A stretch of 64,000 nucleotides of DNA from Bacteroidaceae bacterium (lineage in GTDB: Bacteria > Bacteroidota > Bacteroidia > Bacteroidales > Bacteroidaceae): positions 22,598 to 86,597 of the forward strand of contig CAAGGT010000191.1 in NCBI GenBank assembly GCA_900769465.1, written 5' to 3'. Positions within the stretch are counted from its first letter, which is position 1. Every line of letters begins with the position of its first letter. Shown piece by piece: positions 9,055 through 17,171 of this stretch. The notes beneath the pieces were generated by a model. It was given only the letters and a program-made list of their open reading frames with translations, was not told the DNA's origin and did not search any database. The translations under genes and the position numbers were made by a program.

Positions 9055-10758
9055 TTACTTGAGAATGTTGCAGAAGGTACTATCCTTTACATATTTTGCA
9101 AACTCCAAGTCACCCATAGCCTTCTTTGCCAGTGAGGGATCGAGCTCAACAGCCTTCTTCAAGCCATCGTACACAAAGGCCACATTCGATGTACGCGCAC
9201 CAAGCACCGCCTTGATGTAATGGGTCATTGCATCGGGGTTCTCCATCTCCTCAAGGGTTTCACGCGCCGCAACATAGTTCTTGTTGAGTACCTGTGCCAA
9301 CAATGCACTGTTGGTATTCTTCCCCTTCAGCAATGCTGCTGCACGGCCATACTCGCCCTGAGCTATATAAAGGTTACCCAATGCCTCGTCACCGGCCTTT
9401 GCATCGGCACCCTTTGCCATATATGCCTCGGCCTCGGCAACATTGCCTTCGAGCAACTCAAGATATCCCTGGTTGACCATAACCTCGGGGGCAGCCTTTG
9501 CAACACTCGCCGCCTTTGCAAAATAACTTGCCGCAGTGCTGTAGTCGCCCTTGTTATAAGCCATCACACCAAGATTGTTGTATGCGCGATAGTCGTTAGG
9601 ATAGAGTTTTATTGCAGTGTTGAAGATATCGGCCTGCTCCGCCTCATCCTCGGTAAGGATTGAGGAGTAAAGAATCTCCTCGAGCGACAGCTCTGCAGGA
9701 TTCTCGGCATACTGTTCCTTTATCTGGTCATCGGAACGTCCGATTATCTGGTAGTTCAGAGTCACACGTGCGCGGCGCAATTTTGGCAGGATTTCATCGG
9801 CAAGTTCTGCGTATACCGATGAAATGTTCTTGATCTGCTGCTCACGCTCCTCGGGGTCGTTGTACATTGAAAGCAGACGAAGGATAAGTTCCTTGTCGGG
9901 CAGGTTCGACTGTGATATCAGTTCCTTGAAGCCCTCCCAGTCCTCGGCTGTGTACTCACTGTCGACATAACCGTCGAGTTTAGCATCCTTGAGCTCCTTT
10001 TTCATCTGCTTGGCTGTATTCAGTTCACGCACAACGGCAAGACCGTCATTGAGCATCACGCCGCCGTCGGGAGATGCATATGCCGACACCTTTATCTCGT
10101 CAAGCACCTTGTTCTCATAGTCGGTGGCAACATCCTTGAGCGCAGCCCTGAACTCATTCATCTCGGTGCTGTTAAGTTCCGAAGCACGCAGATTTGTCTG
10201 CTGGATAAGGAACATTATATTGGCCTCTTTTGCCTGCTTGATAACACGCTGGAAGGCATCCTCGCCAATAGCGATATTTGCTGTTGCCGCAGTCTGGCGA
10301 TAGAGCTGCGATGTAGCGATACAACCGTCGGCAACCTTCACCTCGGGTGCCTCCTTTGTCTTGCCGCCCTTGTTTATTACAAAGCGCAGATAGAGTTCGG
10401 CATCCTCCATCTCGGGGATGTAGTCATACTGTATCTTCATCTTGAAGCTGCCGCCGTTGCTGTATGAGATTGTACGGTCATTACCGCGTACCTTCTCACC
10501 CTGGAACGTCACAGGTTCCGACATTGCTTCGCCACCCTCATATTTGAGTACCGGAGTAATTGTCAACACCGATTTCTTGTTAAAGAACTTTTCGGGGAAG
10601 CGGCCGTCTATCACTGCAGGAATCTCACTGCCAACCACCTCCAACACGCCCGGAGTGACGGTGAAATACTCCGGTTTCATACTCTTCATCTTTGAGCTGC
10701 AAGAGCTCAACACAACAACAGCTGCCATAACAAGCAGCAAAGATAATTTCTTCAGCAT
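9055..10758 (-). CDS. Tetratricopeptide-repeat lipoprotein
   Basis: 567 residues from the ATG at 10756-10758 (MLKKLSLLLVMAAVVVLSSCSS), with a lipobox ending at Cys in LSSC. An upstream ATG at 10857 is rejected. The middle (YASPDGG, with flanking helices) resembles the helix-rich segment seen in Bacteroidetes OmpA/TPR-type envelope proteins. The C-terminal ~190 residues hold TPR units (AYNNLGVMAYNKGDYSTAA, later NLYIAQGEYGRAAALLKG). It is probably anchored to a membrane facing the periplasm as a scaffold; the partner is unknown. It lies between xerD (163 bases upstream) and dprA on the same strand. Confidence 0.8.
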   Translation of the reverse strand: MLKKLSLLLVMAAVVVLSSCSSKMKSMKPEYFTVTPGVLEVVGSEIPAVIDGRFPEKFFNKKSVLTITPVLKYEGGEAMSEPVTFQGEKVRGNDRTISYSNGGSFKMKIQYDYIPEMEDAELYLRFVINKGGKTKEAPEVKVADGCIATSQLYRQTAATANIAIGEDAFQRVIKQAKEANIMFLIQQTNLRASELNSTEMNEFRAALKDVATDYENKVLDEIKVSAYASPDGGVMLNDGLAVVRELNTAKQMKKELKDAKLDGYVDSEYTAEDWEGFKELISQSNLPDKELILRLLSMYNDPEEREQQIKNISSVYAELADEILPKLRRARVTLNYQIIGRSDDQIKEQYAENPAELSLEEILYSSILTEDEAEQADIFNTAIKLYPNDYRAYNNLGVMAYNKGDYSTAASYFAKAASVAKAAPEVMVNQGYLELLEGNVAEAEAYMAKGADAKAGDEALGNLYIAQGEYGRAAALLKGKNTNSALLAQVLNKNYVAARETLEEMENPDAMTHYIKAVLGARTSNVAFVYDGLKKAVELDPSLAKKAMGDLEFAKYVKDSTFCNILK

Positions 10759-10921
10759 TATTTTACAGTTTATTGTTCGTTTTGTCGCGCACTGCACACA
10801 TATATAGACAGTGCCATTATATTGCCACAAAGTTAACGCGACAAATCCAATTATCAAAGCAAAGGAGGTTGAGTATGACGTGTCATTTCACATTTTTTAT
10901 AATAAGTTGCCACAAGATAAC

Positions 10922-11824
10922 TCATTTGCGGTTGCGGGGGTGATGCAGGATTATCTCCTGACGCAGACGGGCGCGGTCGATGTGCGTGTAGATTTCTGTA
11001 GTGGAAATGCTTTCGTGCCCAAGCATCAGCTGTATCACACGCAGGTTTGCCCCACCTTCGAGCAGATGCGTGGCGAAGGAGTGACGGAATGTATGCGGAC
11101 TGACACTCTTTTTTATGCCCACTCGCGCCACAAGTTCCTTTATGTGATGGAAGACCGTAATGCGCGAAAGAGGTTTCTTCAACCGCTCGCTGATGAATAC
11201 GTAGTCCTCGAAGCCACGTTTTATCTGAATCCTGTTGCGGTCCTCGAAATAGGCTTCAAGTTCGGCAATTGCACGCGGTGAAATGGGAACAAGACGCTGC
11301 TTGTCGCCCTTTCCGGTCACGCGTATGAACTGCTCCTTGAAGTAGAGGTCGGACATACGGAGTGAACAGAGCTCCGACACACGCAGGCCACAGCTGTACA
11401 ACACCTCGATCATGGCCCTGTTCCTTTGTCCCTCGTGCGTGGCAAGGTCTATAGCGTTTATTATATCGTCTATCTCCTGCAATGTGAGGACATCGGGCAG
11501 ATGCACGCCAATCTTTGGCGAACGGAGCTGCAGGGTGGGGTCTTGGGAGATATATCCGTCGAGTTTCAAGAAAGCGTAGAACGAGCGCAACGATGATATC
11601 ACACGAGCCTGCGAACGCGCATTCACCCCCACATCGGCCATTGCCGCGAGGAACTCACGCAAGCCATCGAGCGTAACGGTGAGCAGGCGGTCGGCATCGC
11701 CCACAAAAGCCGCAAGTTTGTTCACATCGCCAATGTAGGCCTCAACAGTATTAGGCCGGAGAGATTTCTCCAACTGAAGATGGATGCGGTAACGCAATAT
11801 GGGAGAGTGGCTGCTGCGGTTCAT
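10922..11824 (-). CDS. xerD: Site-specific tyrosine recombinase XerD
   Basis: 300 residues: an N-terminal SAM-like core-binding domain, then the catalytic domain with Arg in CGLRVSELCSL, Lys in TGKGDKQR, HTFRHSFATHL (His-x-x-Arg), a further His in LGHES and the nucleophile Tyr in TTEIYTHID. Length and motifs fit the housekeeping dimer-resolving Xer recombinase rather than a mobile integrase; the flanks are chromosomal. With its partner XerC it resolves chromosome dimers at dif during division. It is divergent from the O-methyltransferase gene across a 240-base region. Confidence 0.92.
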   Translation of the reverse strand: MNRSSHSPILRYRIHLQLEKSLRPNTVEAYIGDVNKLAAFVGDADRLLTVTLDGLREFLAAMADVGVNARSQARVISSLRSFYAFLKLDGYISQDPTLQLRSPKIGVHLPDVLTLQEIDDIINAIDLATHEGQRNRAMIEVLYSCGLRVSELCSLRMSDLYFKEQFIRVTGKGDKQRLVPISPRAIAELEAYFEDRNRIQIKRGFEDYVFISERLKKPLSRITVFHHIKELVARVGIKKSVSPHTFRHSFATHLLEGGANLRVIQLMLGHESISTTEIYTHIDRARLRQEIILHHPRNRK

Positions 11825-11990
11825 TGGGTTAGAGGACTTTCAATATGCGAAAATACAAAAAAAGGTTTGGCTTTGACATTGCACAATGAAATAAATTCCT
11901 TTATGGCATCAAAAACAGAATGTGAGCCCGGCACATACAAAGACAAGAGCGTGGACGGGATGTCCGCTTTGGACGCAAGTTTCAAACTAA

Positions 11991-12038
11991 AAAATAAGCA
12001 AGCTTATTTTGTTCTGCCCTCTACTTGCACTATCTTTG
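11991..12038 (+). promoter_or_regulatory. Promoter with overlapping palindrome before the O-methyltransferase gene
   Basis: TTTG at 12008-12011 and TATCTTTG at 12031-12038, 19 bases apart, match the Bacteroidetes promoter very well. A perfect 20-base palindrome at 11991-12010 (nine-base arms AAAATAAGC/GCTTATTTT) runs into the -33 box and could be an operator or an upstream hairpin. Confidence 0.7.
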
Positions 12039-12065
12039 CAGTCGGAACAAGAACAGAACGCAGAA

Positions 12066-12701
12066 ATGAGCCTCACCACTCCACTCGACCAATACATTGC
12101 CGACCACAGCAGCCCCGAGGGCGACTACCTCTACAGGCTGTTCCGTGCCACTCACGTTGAGATACTGGCACCGCAGATGGCATCGGGGCACATACAGGGA
12201 CGCTTGCTCAAATTCCTTGTGAAGATGATTCGTCCACGCAGGATATTGGAGATTGGCACATTCACCGGCTATTCGGGACTGTGCATGGCCGAGGGACTTG
12301 ACGAGGGCGGCAGGCTATACACCTTTGAAGTTGAGGATGAACTCGAGGATTTCACACGCCGTTGGATAGAGGGTTCACCCTATGCCGACAAAATTGAATT
12401 CATCATTGGCAATGCGCTTGAGATTGTACCCACATTGGGCGAGAAATTTGACCTGGTATTCATGGACGGCAACAAGCGCGAGTACATAAAGTATTACGAG
12501 ATGGCAATGGAGTACCTCAACGATGGCGGTTGGATTCTTGCCGACAACACTCTGTGGGACGGACACGTCATTGACCCCGAAAGACAGGATGCACAGACCA
12601 ACGGAGTGAGGGCCTTCAATGACCTTATACGCAATGACGACAGGGTTGAAGTGGTTATTCTGCCGTTGCGTGACGGACTTACGATAATAAGAAAAAAATA
12701 A
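12066..12701 (+). CDS. O-methyltransferase (caffeoyl-CoA O-methyltransferase-like family)
   Basis: 211 residues from the ATG at 12066 (MSLTTPLDQYIADHSSPEGD); the longer frame from 12009 crosses the promoter. Class I SAM fold: RRILEIGTFTGYSGLCMAEGL (SAM binding), DLVFMDGNKREYIKYYEMA (metal-binding Asp region) and GGWILADNTLWDG. This cation-dependent catechol-type family (TrmR/YrrM-like) includes tRNA wobble-uridine methyltransferases, so RNA modification is possible. It starts an operon with rbfA (9-base gap) and the permease gene. Confidence 0.9.
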   Translation: MSLTTPLDQYIADHSSPEGDYLYRLFRATHVEILAPQMASGHIQGRLLKFLVKMIRPRRILEIGTFTGYSGLCMAEGLDEGGRLYTFEVEDELEDFTRRWIEGSPYADKIEFIIGNALEIVPTLGEKFDLVFMDGNKREYIKYYEMAMEYLNDGGWILADNTLWDGHVIDPERQDAQTNGVRAFNDLIRNDDRVEVVILPLRDGLTIIRKK

Positions 12702-12710
12702 AGGACAAAT

Positions 12711-13046
12711 ATGGACAGTACAAGACAGAATAAGATTTCACGCCTCATACAGAAAGAATTGAGCGAGATTTTGTTGAGATTACAGAAGGAGACACGCGGT
12801 GTAATGGTTTCGGTGAGCGCAGTACGCGTAAGCCCCGACCTGGGTATCGCAAAGGCATACCTGAGCGTTTTCCCATCGGAAAAGGGCAACGAGGTTGTAG
12901 AACACCTGAATACAAACATCAAGGCCATACGCTTTGAACTCGGGAACAAGGTACGCCACCAGTTGCGCATCATACCAGAAATAAGATTCTACATCGACGA
13001 TTCACTCGACTATATAGAAAACATCGACAAGCTGTTGAAGGAATAA
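12711..13046 (+). CDS. rbfA: 30S ribosome-binding factor RbfA
   Basis: 111 residues with the KH-like RbfA fold: RQNKISRLIQKELSEILL, MVSVSAVRVSPDLGIAKAYLSV and PEIRFYIDDSLDYIENIDKLL. RbfA binds the 30S subunit and helps mature the 16S rRNA 5' end, especially in the cold. Length is typical. It sits 9 bases after the O-methyltransferase gene and 7 bases before the permease gene, a tight three-gene operon. Confidence 0.95.
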   Translation: MDSTRQNKISRLIQKELSEILLRLQKETRGVMVSVSAVRVSPDLGIAKAYLSVFPSEKGNEVVEHLNTNIKAIRFELGNKVRHQLRIIPEIRFYIDDSLDYIENIDKLLKE

Positions 13047-13053
13047 CACCCCA

Positions 13054-14280
13054 ATGAACCTGTCGCTGTACATAGCCAAACGCTACCTGTTTTCAAAGAA
13101 GAGTCACCAGGTGATAAATATCATTTCGGGGGTGGCCATAGCAGGTATTGCCCTTGCCACAGCGGCCATGGTGTGTACATTATCCGTTTTCAACGGTTTC
13201 CAGGGCGTTGTCGCAAAGCAGTTCTCGGCCTTTGACGCCGACATCAGGATTACGGCATCAAGCGGCAAGGTAATCACAACCGATGCGCCGGAGATTGACA
13301 GGGCTACTGCCCTGCCACAGATTGCAGCACGTTCATTCTGTGTAGAGGGCAAGGCCATGGCCGGGTTCGGCGGCAGCCAGACAATGGTGACAATAAAGGG
13401 TGTCGATGACAAATTTGCCTCACTAACCGGAATACACAAGGCTCTCTATGGGCCCGGCGAATTCGTACTCAACGACGGGACGAACGACTATGCCGTTCTT
13501 GGAGGCGGACTTGTACAGAAACTGAACTGCGGCGTGCTGTTCACCACACCGCTCGACATATATGTCCCGAACAGGCTTGGGAACATCAATATCACAATAC
13601 CAGCAAGGAATTTCAAGAAAAGCGAACTGCACTCATCGGGGTTGGTGTTCATACTGAACCAGCCCGAATATGACGGTGAGTACATTATCACATCGGACAG
13701 CTTTGCACGCAGCCTGTTCAGCCGCAAGGCGAACGAGGCCACATCAATGGAACTAAAGCTCAAGGACGGGACCAATGCCGCAAAGACAAAAAAAGAGATT
13801 GAAAGGATTTTGGGCCCCGACTATAGGGTACAGGACAGATATGAACAGCAGGAGAGCATATACAAGGTAATGCAGGTGGAGAAGATGATTTCCTACATAT
13901 TCCTCACATTCATACTGATGATTGCTTGCTTCAACATTATCGGTTCTTTGGCGATGCTCATCATTGAAAAACGAGAGAACATGATGACCTTGCGTAGTCT
14001 GGGAGCAGAGAACAAGACTATAGCAAACATCTTTGTCTTTGAGGGAGCCATCATCTCGGCTATTGGAGCTGTGATAGGTATCATACTTGGAGTTCTCATG
14101 TGTCTGGCACAGCAGCACTTCGGGTTCATATCAATGGGTACATCGGAAGAATTCATTGTCGAGAGCTACCCTGTTATCATTATCCCCGGCGATGTAGCAA
14201 TAACATTTGCCACAGTAATAGCTGTGGGATTCCTGACTGTTTGGTTGCCGGTGAAGGCACTCACAAGAAAATATATCTGA
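13054..14280 (+). CDS. LolC/LolE-type ABC transporter permease (FtsX-like)
   Basis: 408 residues. One N-terminal membrane helix (INIISGVAIAGIALATAAMVC) is followed by a periplasmic MacB-like domain of about 240 residues and three C-terminal helices (MISYIFLTFILMIACFNII; FEGAIISAIGAVIGIILGVL; VAITFATVIAVGFLTVWLP). This is the layout of lipoprotein-releasing LolC/E permeases. It should pair with a LolD-type ATPase encoded elsewhere and move lipoproteins or other envelope cargo. It is the last gene of the operon and converges on murI. Confidence 0.88.
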   Translation: MNLSLYIAKRYLFSKKSHQVINIISGVAIAGIALATAAMVCTLSVFNGFQGVVAKQFSAFDADIRITASSGKVITTDAPEIDRATALPQIAARSFCVEGKAMAGFGGSQTMVTIKGVDDKFASLTGIHKALYGPGEFVLNDGTNDYAVLGGGLVQKLNCGVLFTTPLDIYVPNRLGNINITIPARNFKKSELHSSGLVFILNQPEYDGEYIITSDSFARSLFSRKANEATSMELKLKDGTNAAKTKKEIERILGPDYRVQDRYEQQESIYKVMQVEKMISYIFLTFILMIACFNIIGSLAMLIIEKRENMMTLRSLGAENKTIANIFVFEGAIISAIGAVIGIILGVLMCLAQQHFGFISMGTSEEFIVESYPVIIIPGDVAITFATVIAVGFLTVWLPVKALTRKYI

Positions 14281-14318
14281 ATTCCCCTGCTTCCATCATA
14301 ACGGTATCAGAAGAATCA

Positions 14319-14334
14319 CCCCTCAGGAGAGGGG
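14319..14334. terminator. Small GC hairpin between convergent genes
   Basis: CCCCTC/GAGGGG arms around AGGA lie between the permease and murI stop codons. There is no clear T-run, so terminator function is only suggested by position. Confidence 0.35.
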
Positions 14335-14357
14335 GCAATGGAATGGATACAGGAATA

Positions 14358-15206
14358 TTAAACCAGCACTACATTCTTTACCTCAACGGGATAGTTGAGA
14401 AACAGCGAAGCCTGGTCACCGAATTTGCCACCGGCCTCGGTGGTACAGAACAGCGTTGTACCGCCTTTTGTACAAAGGGCATCTATAGCTTCGTGACGGC
14501 GAAGATAATCCTTCAACGATGCAGCTACGGCAGCGCCCTGGGTAACGAGAGTCACGCCCTCGGGGGTGTATTTCCTTATCTTTTCAATGAGTATCGGATA
14601 GTGTGTACAGCCCAGTATTATCGTATCAATCTCGGGGTCGCGTGAAAGGAGATTGTCAATGTGGCGCTTGACAAAATAGTCGGCTCCGTCACAAGCAAAT
14701 TCATTTGTCTCCACAAGCGGAACCCACATAGGGCAAGCCTCACCGGTAACCTCAATCTCGGGGAAGAGCTTGCGTATTTCAAGGGGATAGGAGAGTGATT
14801 TTATTGTACCTTCTGTGGCAAGAACACCAATGTGGCGGCTCTTTGTAATGTCACCCACACACTCCACCGTGGGACGTATTATGCCCAACACGCGACGGTT
14901 AGGATCGCACAGAGGGATATCGACCTGCTGTATTGTACGCAGTGCCTTTGCCGACGCCGTATTGCAGGCTAAAATCACCAGCTGACAGCCCTGGCGGAAA
15001 AGGTATTCCACAGCTTGACGGGTAAATTCATAGACAACATCAAACGAACGTGTGCCATATGGTGTGCGGGCATTGTCACCCAAGTAGATGTAATCGTACT
15101 GGGGAAGCAATTTCTTGATTTCATTGTAAATGGTCAATCCGCCATATCCCGAGTCAAACACTCCTATAGGACCTGCTGCCTTTGAAAGTTGTACAAACTT
15201 ATCCAT
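14358..15206 (-). CDS. murI: Glutamate racemase
   Basis: 282 residues with the two catalytic cysteines in ILACNTASAKAL and IILGCTHYPIL, the N-terminal IGVFDSGYGGLTI and GDNARTPYG. It converts L- to D-glutamate for peptidoglycan in the cytoplasm. It is the last gene of the long minus-strand envelope cluster, 24 bases after the third Skp-like gene, so it may be transcribed with bamA and its chaperones. Confidence 0.97.
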   Translation of the reverse strand: MDKFVQLSKAAGPIGVFDSGYGGLTIYNEIKKLLPQYDYIYLGDNARTPYGTRSFDVVYEFTRQAVEYLFRQGCQLVILACNTASAKALRTIQQVDIPLCDPNRRVLGIIRPTVECVGDITKSRHIGVLATEGTIKSLSYPLEIRKLFPEIEVTGEACPMWVPLVETNEFACDGADYFVKRHIDNLLSRDPEIDTIILGCTHYPILIEKIRKYTPEGVTLVTQGAAVAASLKDYLRRHEAIDALCTKGGTTLFCTTEAGGKFGDQASLFLNYPVEVKNVVLV

Positions 15207-15230
15207 AATTCTACTCTATAATATGGCTTG

Positions 15231-15917
15231 TCACTCCTGTTGCGACACACCGCGTTCAGTGCTGTCAATATTCAAGAAAACGGAATCTGTGGCAACAGCC
15301 TCTGTCACAGGCTCCTCTTTGGCATATCCGGCAGATGATGCAGATGCAACCGGTATTACGTACGGTTTAAAGGTGGCCAGGAACTCATCGTAGCCATCGA
15401 GTTCCGTCACCGGTTTTTCTGGGTAAAGTGCTGCATCAAGCAACATACGTGTTATATCAACCGCTTTCTTTGGGTTTATATATTTGTATGCGGCTATATC
15501 GGTATCTATTGCATAGTCAACATCACAGGCCACGCACACTTTTTCAAGGGCAACGGCCACATCCTGACGTGCCGGCGCAAAAAGCGAGTCCTTAGCCTGC
15601 GCCAACCACACTTTGAGTTCCTTGCGGAATTTCACGCTGTTGTCTACCAGACGCTGCAATTCGTTCTGTCTTTTGCGCAGAATGGGTTCGGGGAAATCAC
15701 GATAGCCATCAAGAAACGCCACATATTGGCGTGTAAGCTCCCTTTCATTATGCTCAATCTCATCCTCGCATCTTTTGCAAAGGCGCTCATAATCACTCAC
15801 AGCCTGTTTATACGAAGGCAAAGCCTGCATCACATTGCTGCTACTGTAATACCCGAACTGGGCCTTTGCAACCACTACAAAGGATGAAACTACAAGAAAG
15901 AAGAAAAATCTGCGCAT
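15231..15917 (-). CDS. Skp/OmpH-like periplasmic chaperone, long divergent paralogue
   Basis: 228 residues from the ATG at 15915-15917 (MRRFFFFLVVSSFVVVAKAQ), a good signal peptide; a start eight codons upstream is possible. The mature N-terminus FGYYSSSNVMQALPSYKQA copies the OmpH pattern (FGYV...E...MP.Y..A) of the next gene upstream. A helical stretch about 70 residues long could form the tentacle hairpin. Unlike its paralogues it has a C-terminal extension rich in Ala, Ser, Val and Glu. It probably holds unfolded outer membrane proteins for BamA. It is the third of three tandem copies downstream of bamA. Confidence 0.75.
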   Translation of the reverse strand: MRRFFFFLVVSSFVVVAKAQFGYYSSSNVMQALPSYKQAVSDYERLCKRCEDEIEHNERELTRQYVAFLDGYRDFPEPILRKRQNELQRLVDNSVKFRKELKVWLAQAKDSLFAPARQDVAVALEKVCVACDVDYAIDTDIAAYKYINPKKAVDITRMLLDAALYPEKPVTELDGYDEFLATFKPYVIPVASASSAGYAKEEPVTEAVATDSVFLNIDSTERGVSQQE

Positions 15918-15967
15918 TCTGTTACTGCCGTTAAATTCCAACTACCGATGCTTTCCAATTAACAGGA

Positions 15968-15992
15968 AACAACCCCCATAAGGAGGGTTGTT
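15968..15992 (-). terminator. Hairpin between the second and third Skp-like genes
   Basis: Perfect eight-base arms AACAACCC/GGGTTGTT with a nine-base loop, in the gap after the gene at 16017. There is only a short T-rich stretch on the minus strand, so it may be a partial terminator or an mRNA-stabilising end that lowers expression of the downstream gene. Confidence 0.5.
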
Positions 15993-16016
15993 GTCCCGTA
16001 TGTCATATATGTCGTA

Positions 16017-16547
16017 TTATTTTGTCACAGCTGCAGGTACGGCATTGGCTGCGATACCGAGTTTTGCCTTTACCTTTGCTGTAACGTCCTCGCAAAGTGC
16101 TGTATTGATGAAGGGAACACCACCATTCACATCAAAGATGCAAACATAAGAACCCTCCTTGCCTACAGTCTCAAGAGTACCCTGAAGCTTCTTGTTGATC
16201 TCCATCATCTTCTCCTGCTCTGCCTTCTGAAGATTCTGCTGGATCTCCTGTGCATACTCCTGAAGACGCTGCTGCATCTGCATCAACTCGTCATAACGAC
16301 GCTTGAGGATATTCTCGGGAACAGAGTCCTGCTGCATCTTCTCGAACTCGGTACCCTTTTTCTCAAGTTCTGTACGCATACTGTTGAACTCGTCGGTATA
16401 CATTTTCTCAAGAGCCTGTACATCCTTGAGAGCCTTGGAATATTCGGGCATTACCTGAATGATTTCGGCAGAATTCACATAACCGAACTTCTGTGCCAGA
16501 AGGCTCATTGGAGCCAACATCAAAAACAAAATCAAAAACTTTTTCAT
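16017..16547 (-). CDS. Skp/OmpH family periplasmic chaperone
   Basis: 176 residues from the ATG at 16545-16547 (MKKFLILFLMLAPMSLLAQ signal peptide). The mature protein starts KFGYVNSAEIIQVMPEYSKA and continues with long charged helices rich in Gln, Glu, Met and Lys, typical of the Skp coiled-coil tentacles, ending in the C-terminal strand region. It is a trimeric holdase for outer membrane proteins in the periplasm. It is the second of three paralogues after bamA and the most canonical in length. Confidence 0.9.
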   Translation of the reverse strand: MKKFLILFLMLAPMSLLAQKFGYVNSAEIIQVMPEYSKALKDVQALEKMYTDEFNSMRTELEKKGTEFEKMQQDSVPENILKRRYDELMQMQQRLQEYAQEIQQNLQKAEQEKMMEINKKLQGTLETVGKEGSYVCIFDVNGGVPFINTALCEDVTAKVKAKLGIAANAVPAAVTK

Positions 16548-16638
16548 TTTCTTTATATTTAAATTAAACAATTTTCATCTATCTGTTAGACTGCAAAAAG
16601 AGCCTTTGGTTACGCTAACAAAAGTAAAATAATGTTAT

Positions 16639-17154
16639 TTATTCTGAATATCCCAACTTTACAAGTACATCCTTGCTTATATCAATGGATGGGGCAGAAT
16701 ATATAAGGCTCACAGCCGATGACTTGTCAAAGACCATTGTATACTTCTTGAGGTCGCAGATATCCTTGATTGCGTTGTATACCTCTTCCTGTATAGGTGC
16801 CATAAGGCTCTCGCGTTTCTTGTAAACCTCGCCTGTGGGGCCGAAATAGTGACGCTTCAGTTCACTGGCCTCCTTTTCCTTTGCAAGGATAGCCTCCTCG
16901 CGCTCTATACGCTGGGCGTCGGAGAGGAAAGCCGATTCGCCCTGATACTTCTTGTAGAGCGTTGCAGCCTCCTGTACCAGTTCGTCAATCTCGCCTTGCC
17001 AACGTTTTGACTGCTGGTTGAGCTGTTCGTTGGCACGCTCATAGGCAGGAATATTCTTGAGGATATACTCCATATCAACCGTAACATACTTCTGTGCCTG
17101 TACCCCACAAAAGGCAAGCATACACAAAACCGCTGCAAAAAACATCCTTTTCAT
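16639..17154 (-). CDS. Skp/OmpH family periplasmic chaperone
   Basis: 171 residues. The start at 17152-17154 is chosen because AAGGAG stands six bases before this ATG. An ATG at 17172 overlapping the bamA stop (TAATG) is the alternative and would couple translation to bamA. Signal peptide MKRMFFAAVLCMLAFCGVQAQ. The mature part begins KYVTVDMEYILKNIPAYERA, then long charged helices. Likely a periplasmic holdase feeding BamA. First of three tandem paralogues. Confidence 0.9.
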   Translation of the reverse strand: MKRMFFAAVLCMLAFCGVQAQKYVTVDMEYILKNIPAYERANEQLNQQSKRWQGEIDELVQEAATLYKKYQGESAFLSDAQRIEREEAILAKEKEASELKRHYFGPTGEVYKKRESLMAPIQEEVYNAIKDICDLKKYTMVFDKSSAVSLIYSAPSIDISKDVLVKLGYSE

Positions 17155-17171
17155 AGTAGTCTCCTTCATCA

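Noticed and set aside
10922..11824. Tyrosine integrase of a second mobile element
   Set aside because: Length, motifs and chromosomal flanks match housekeeping XerD; no repeats or cargo adjoin it.
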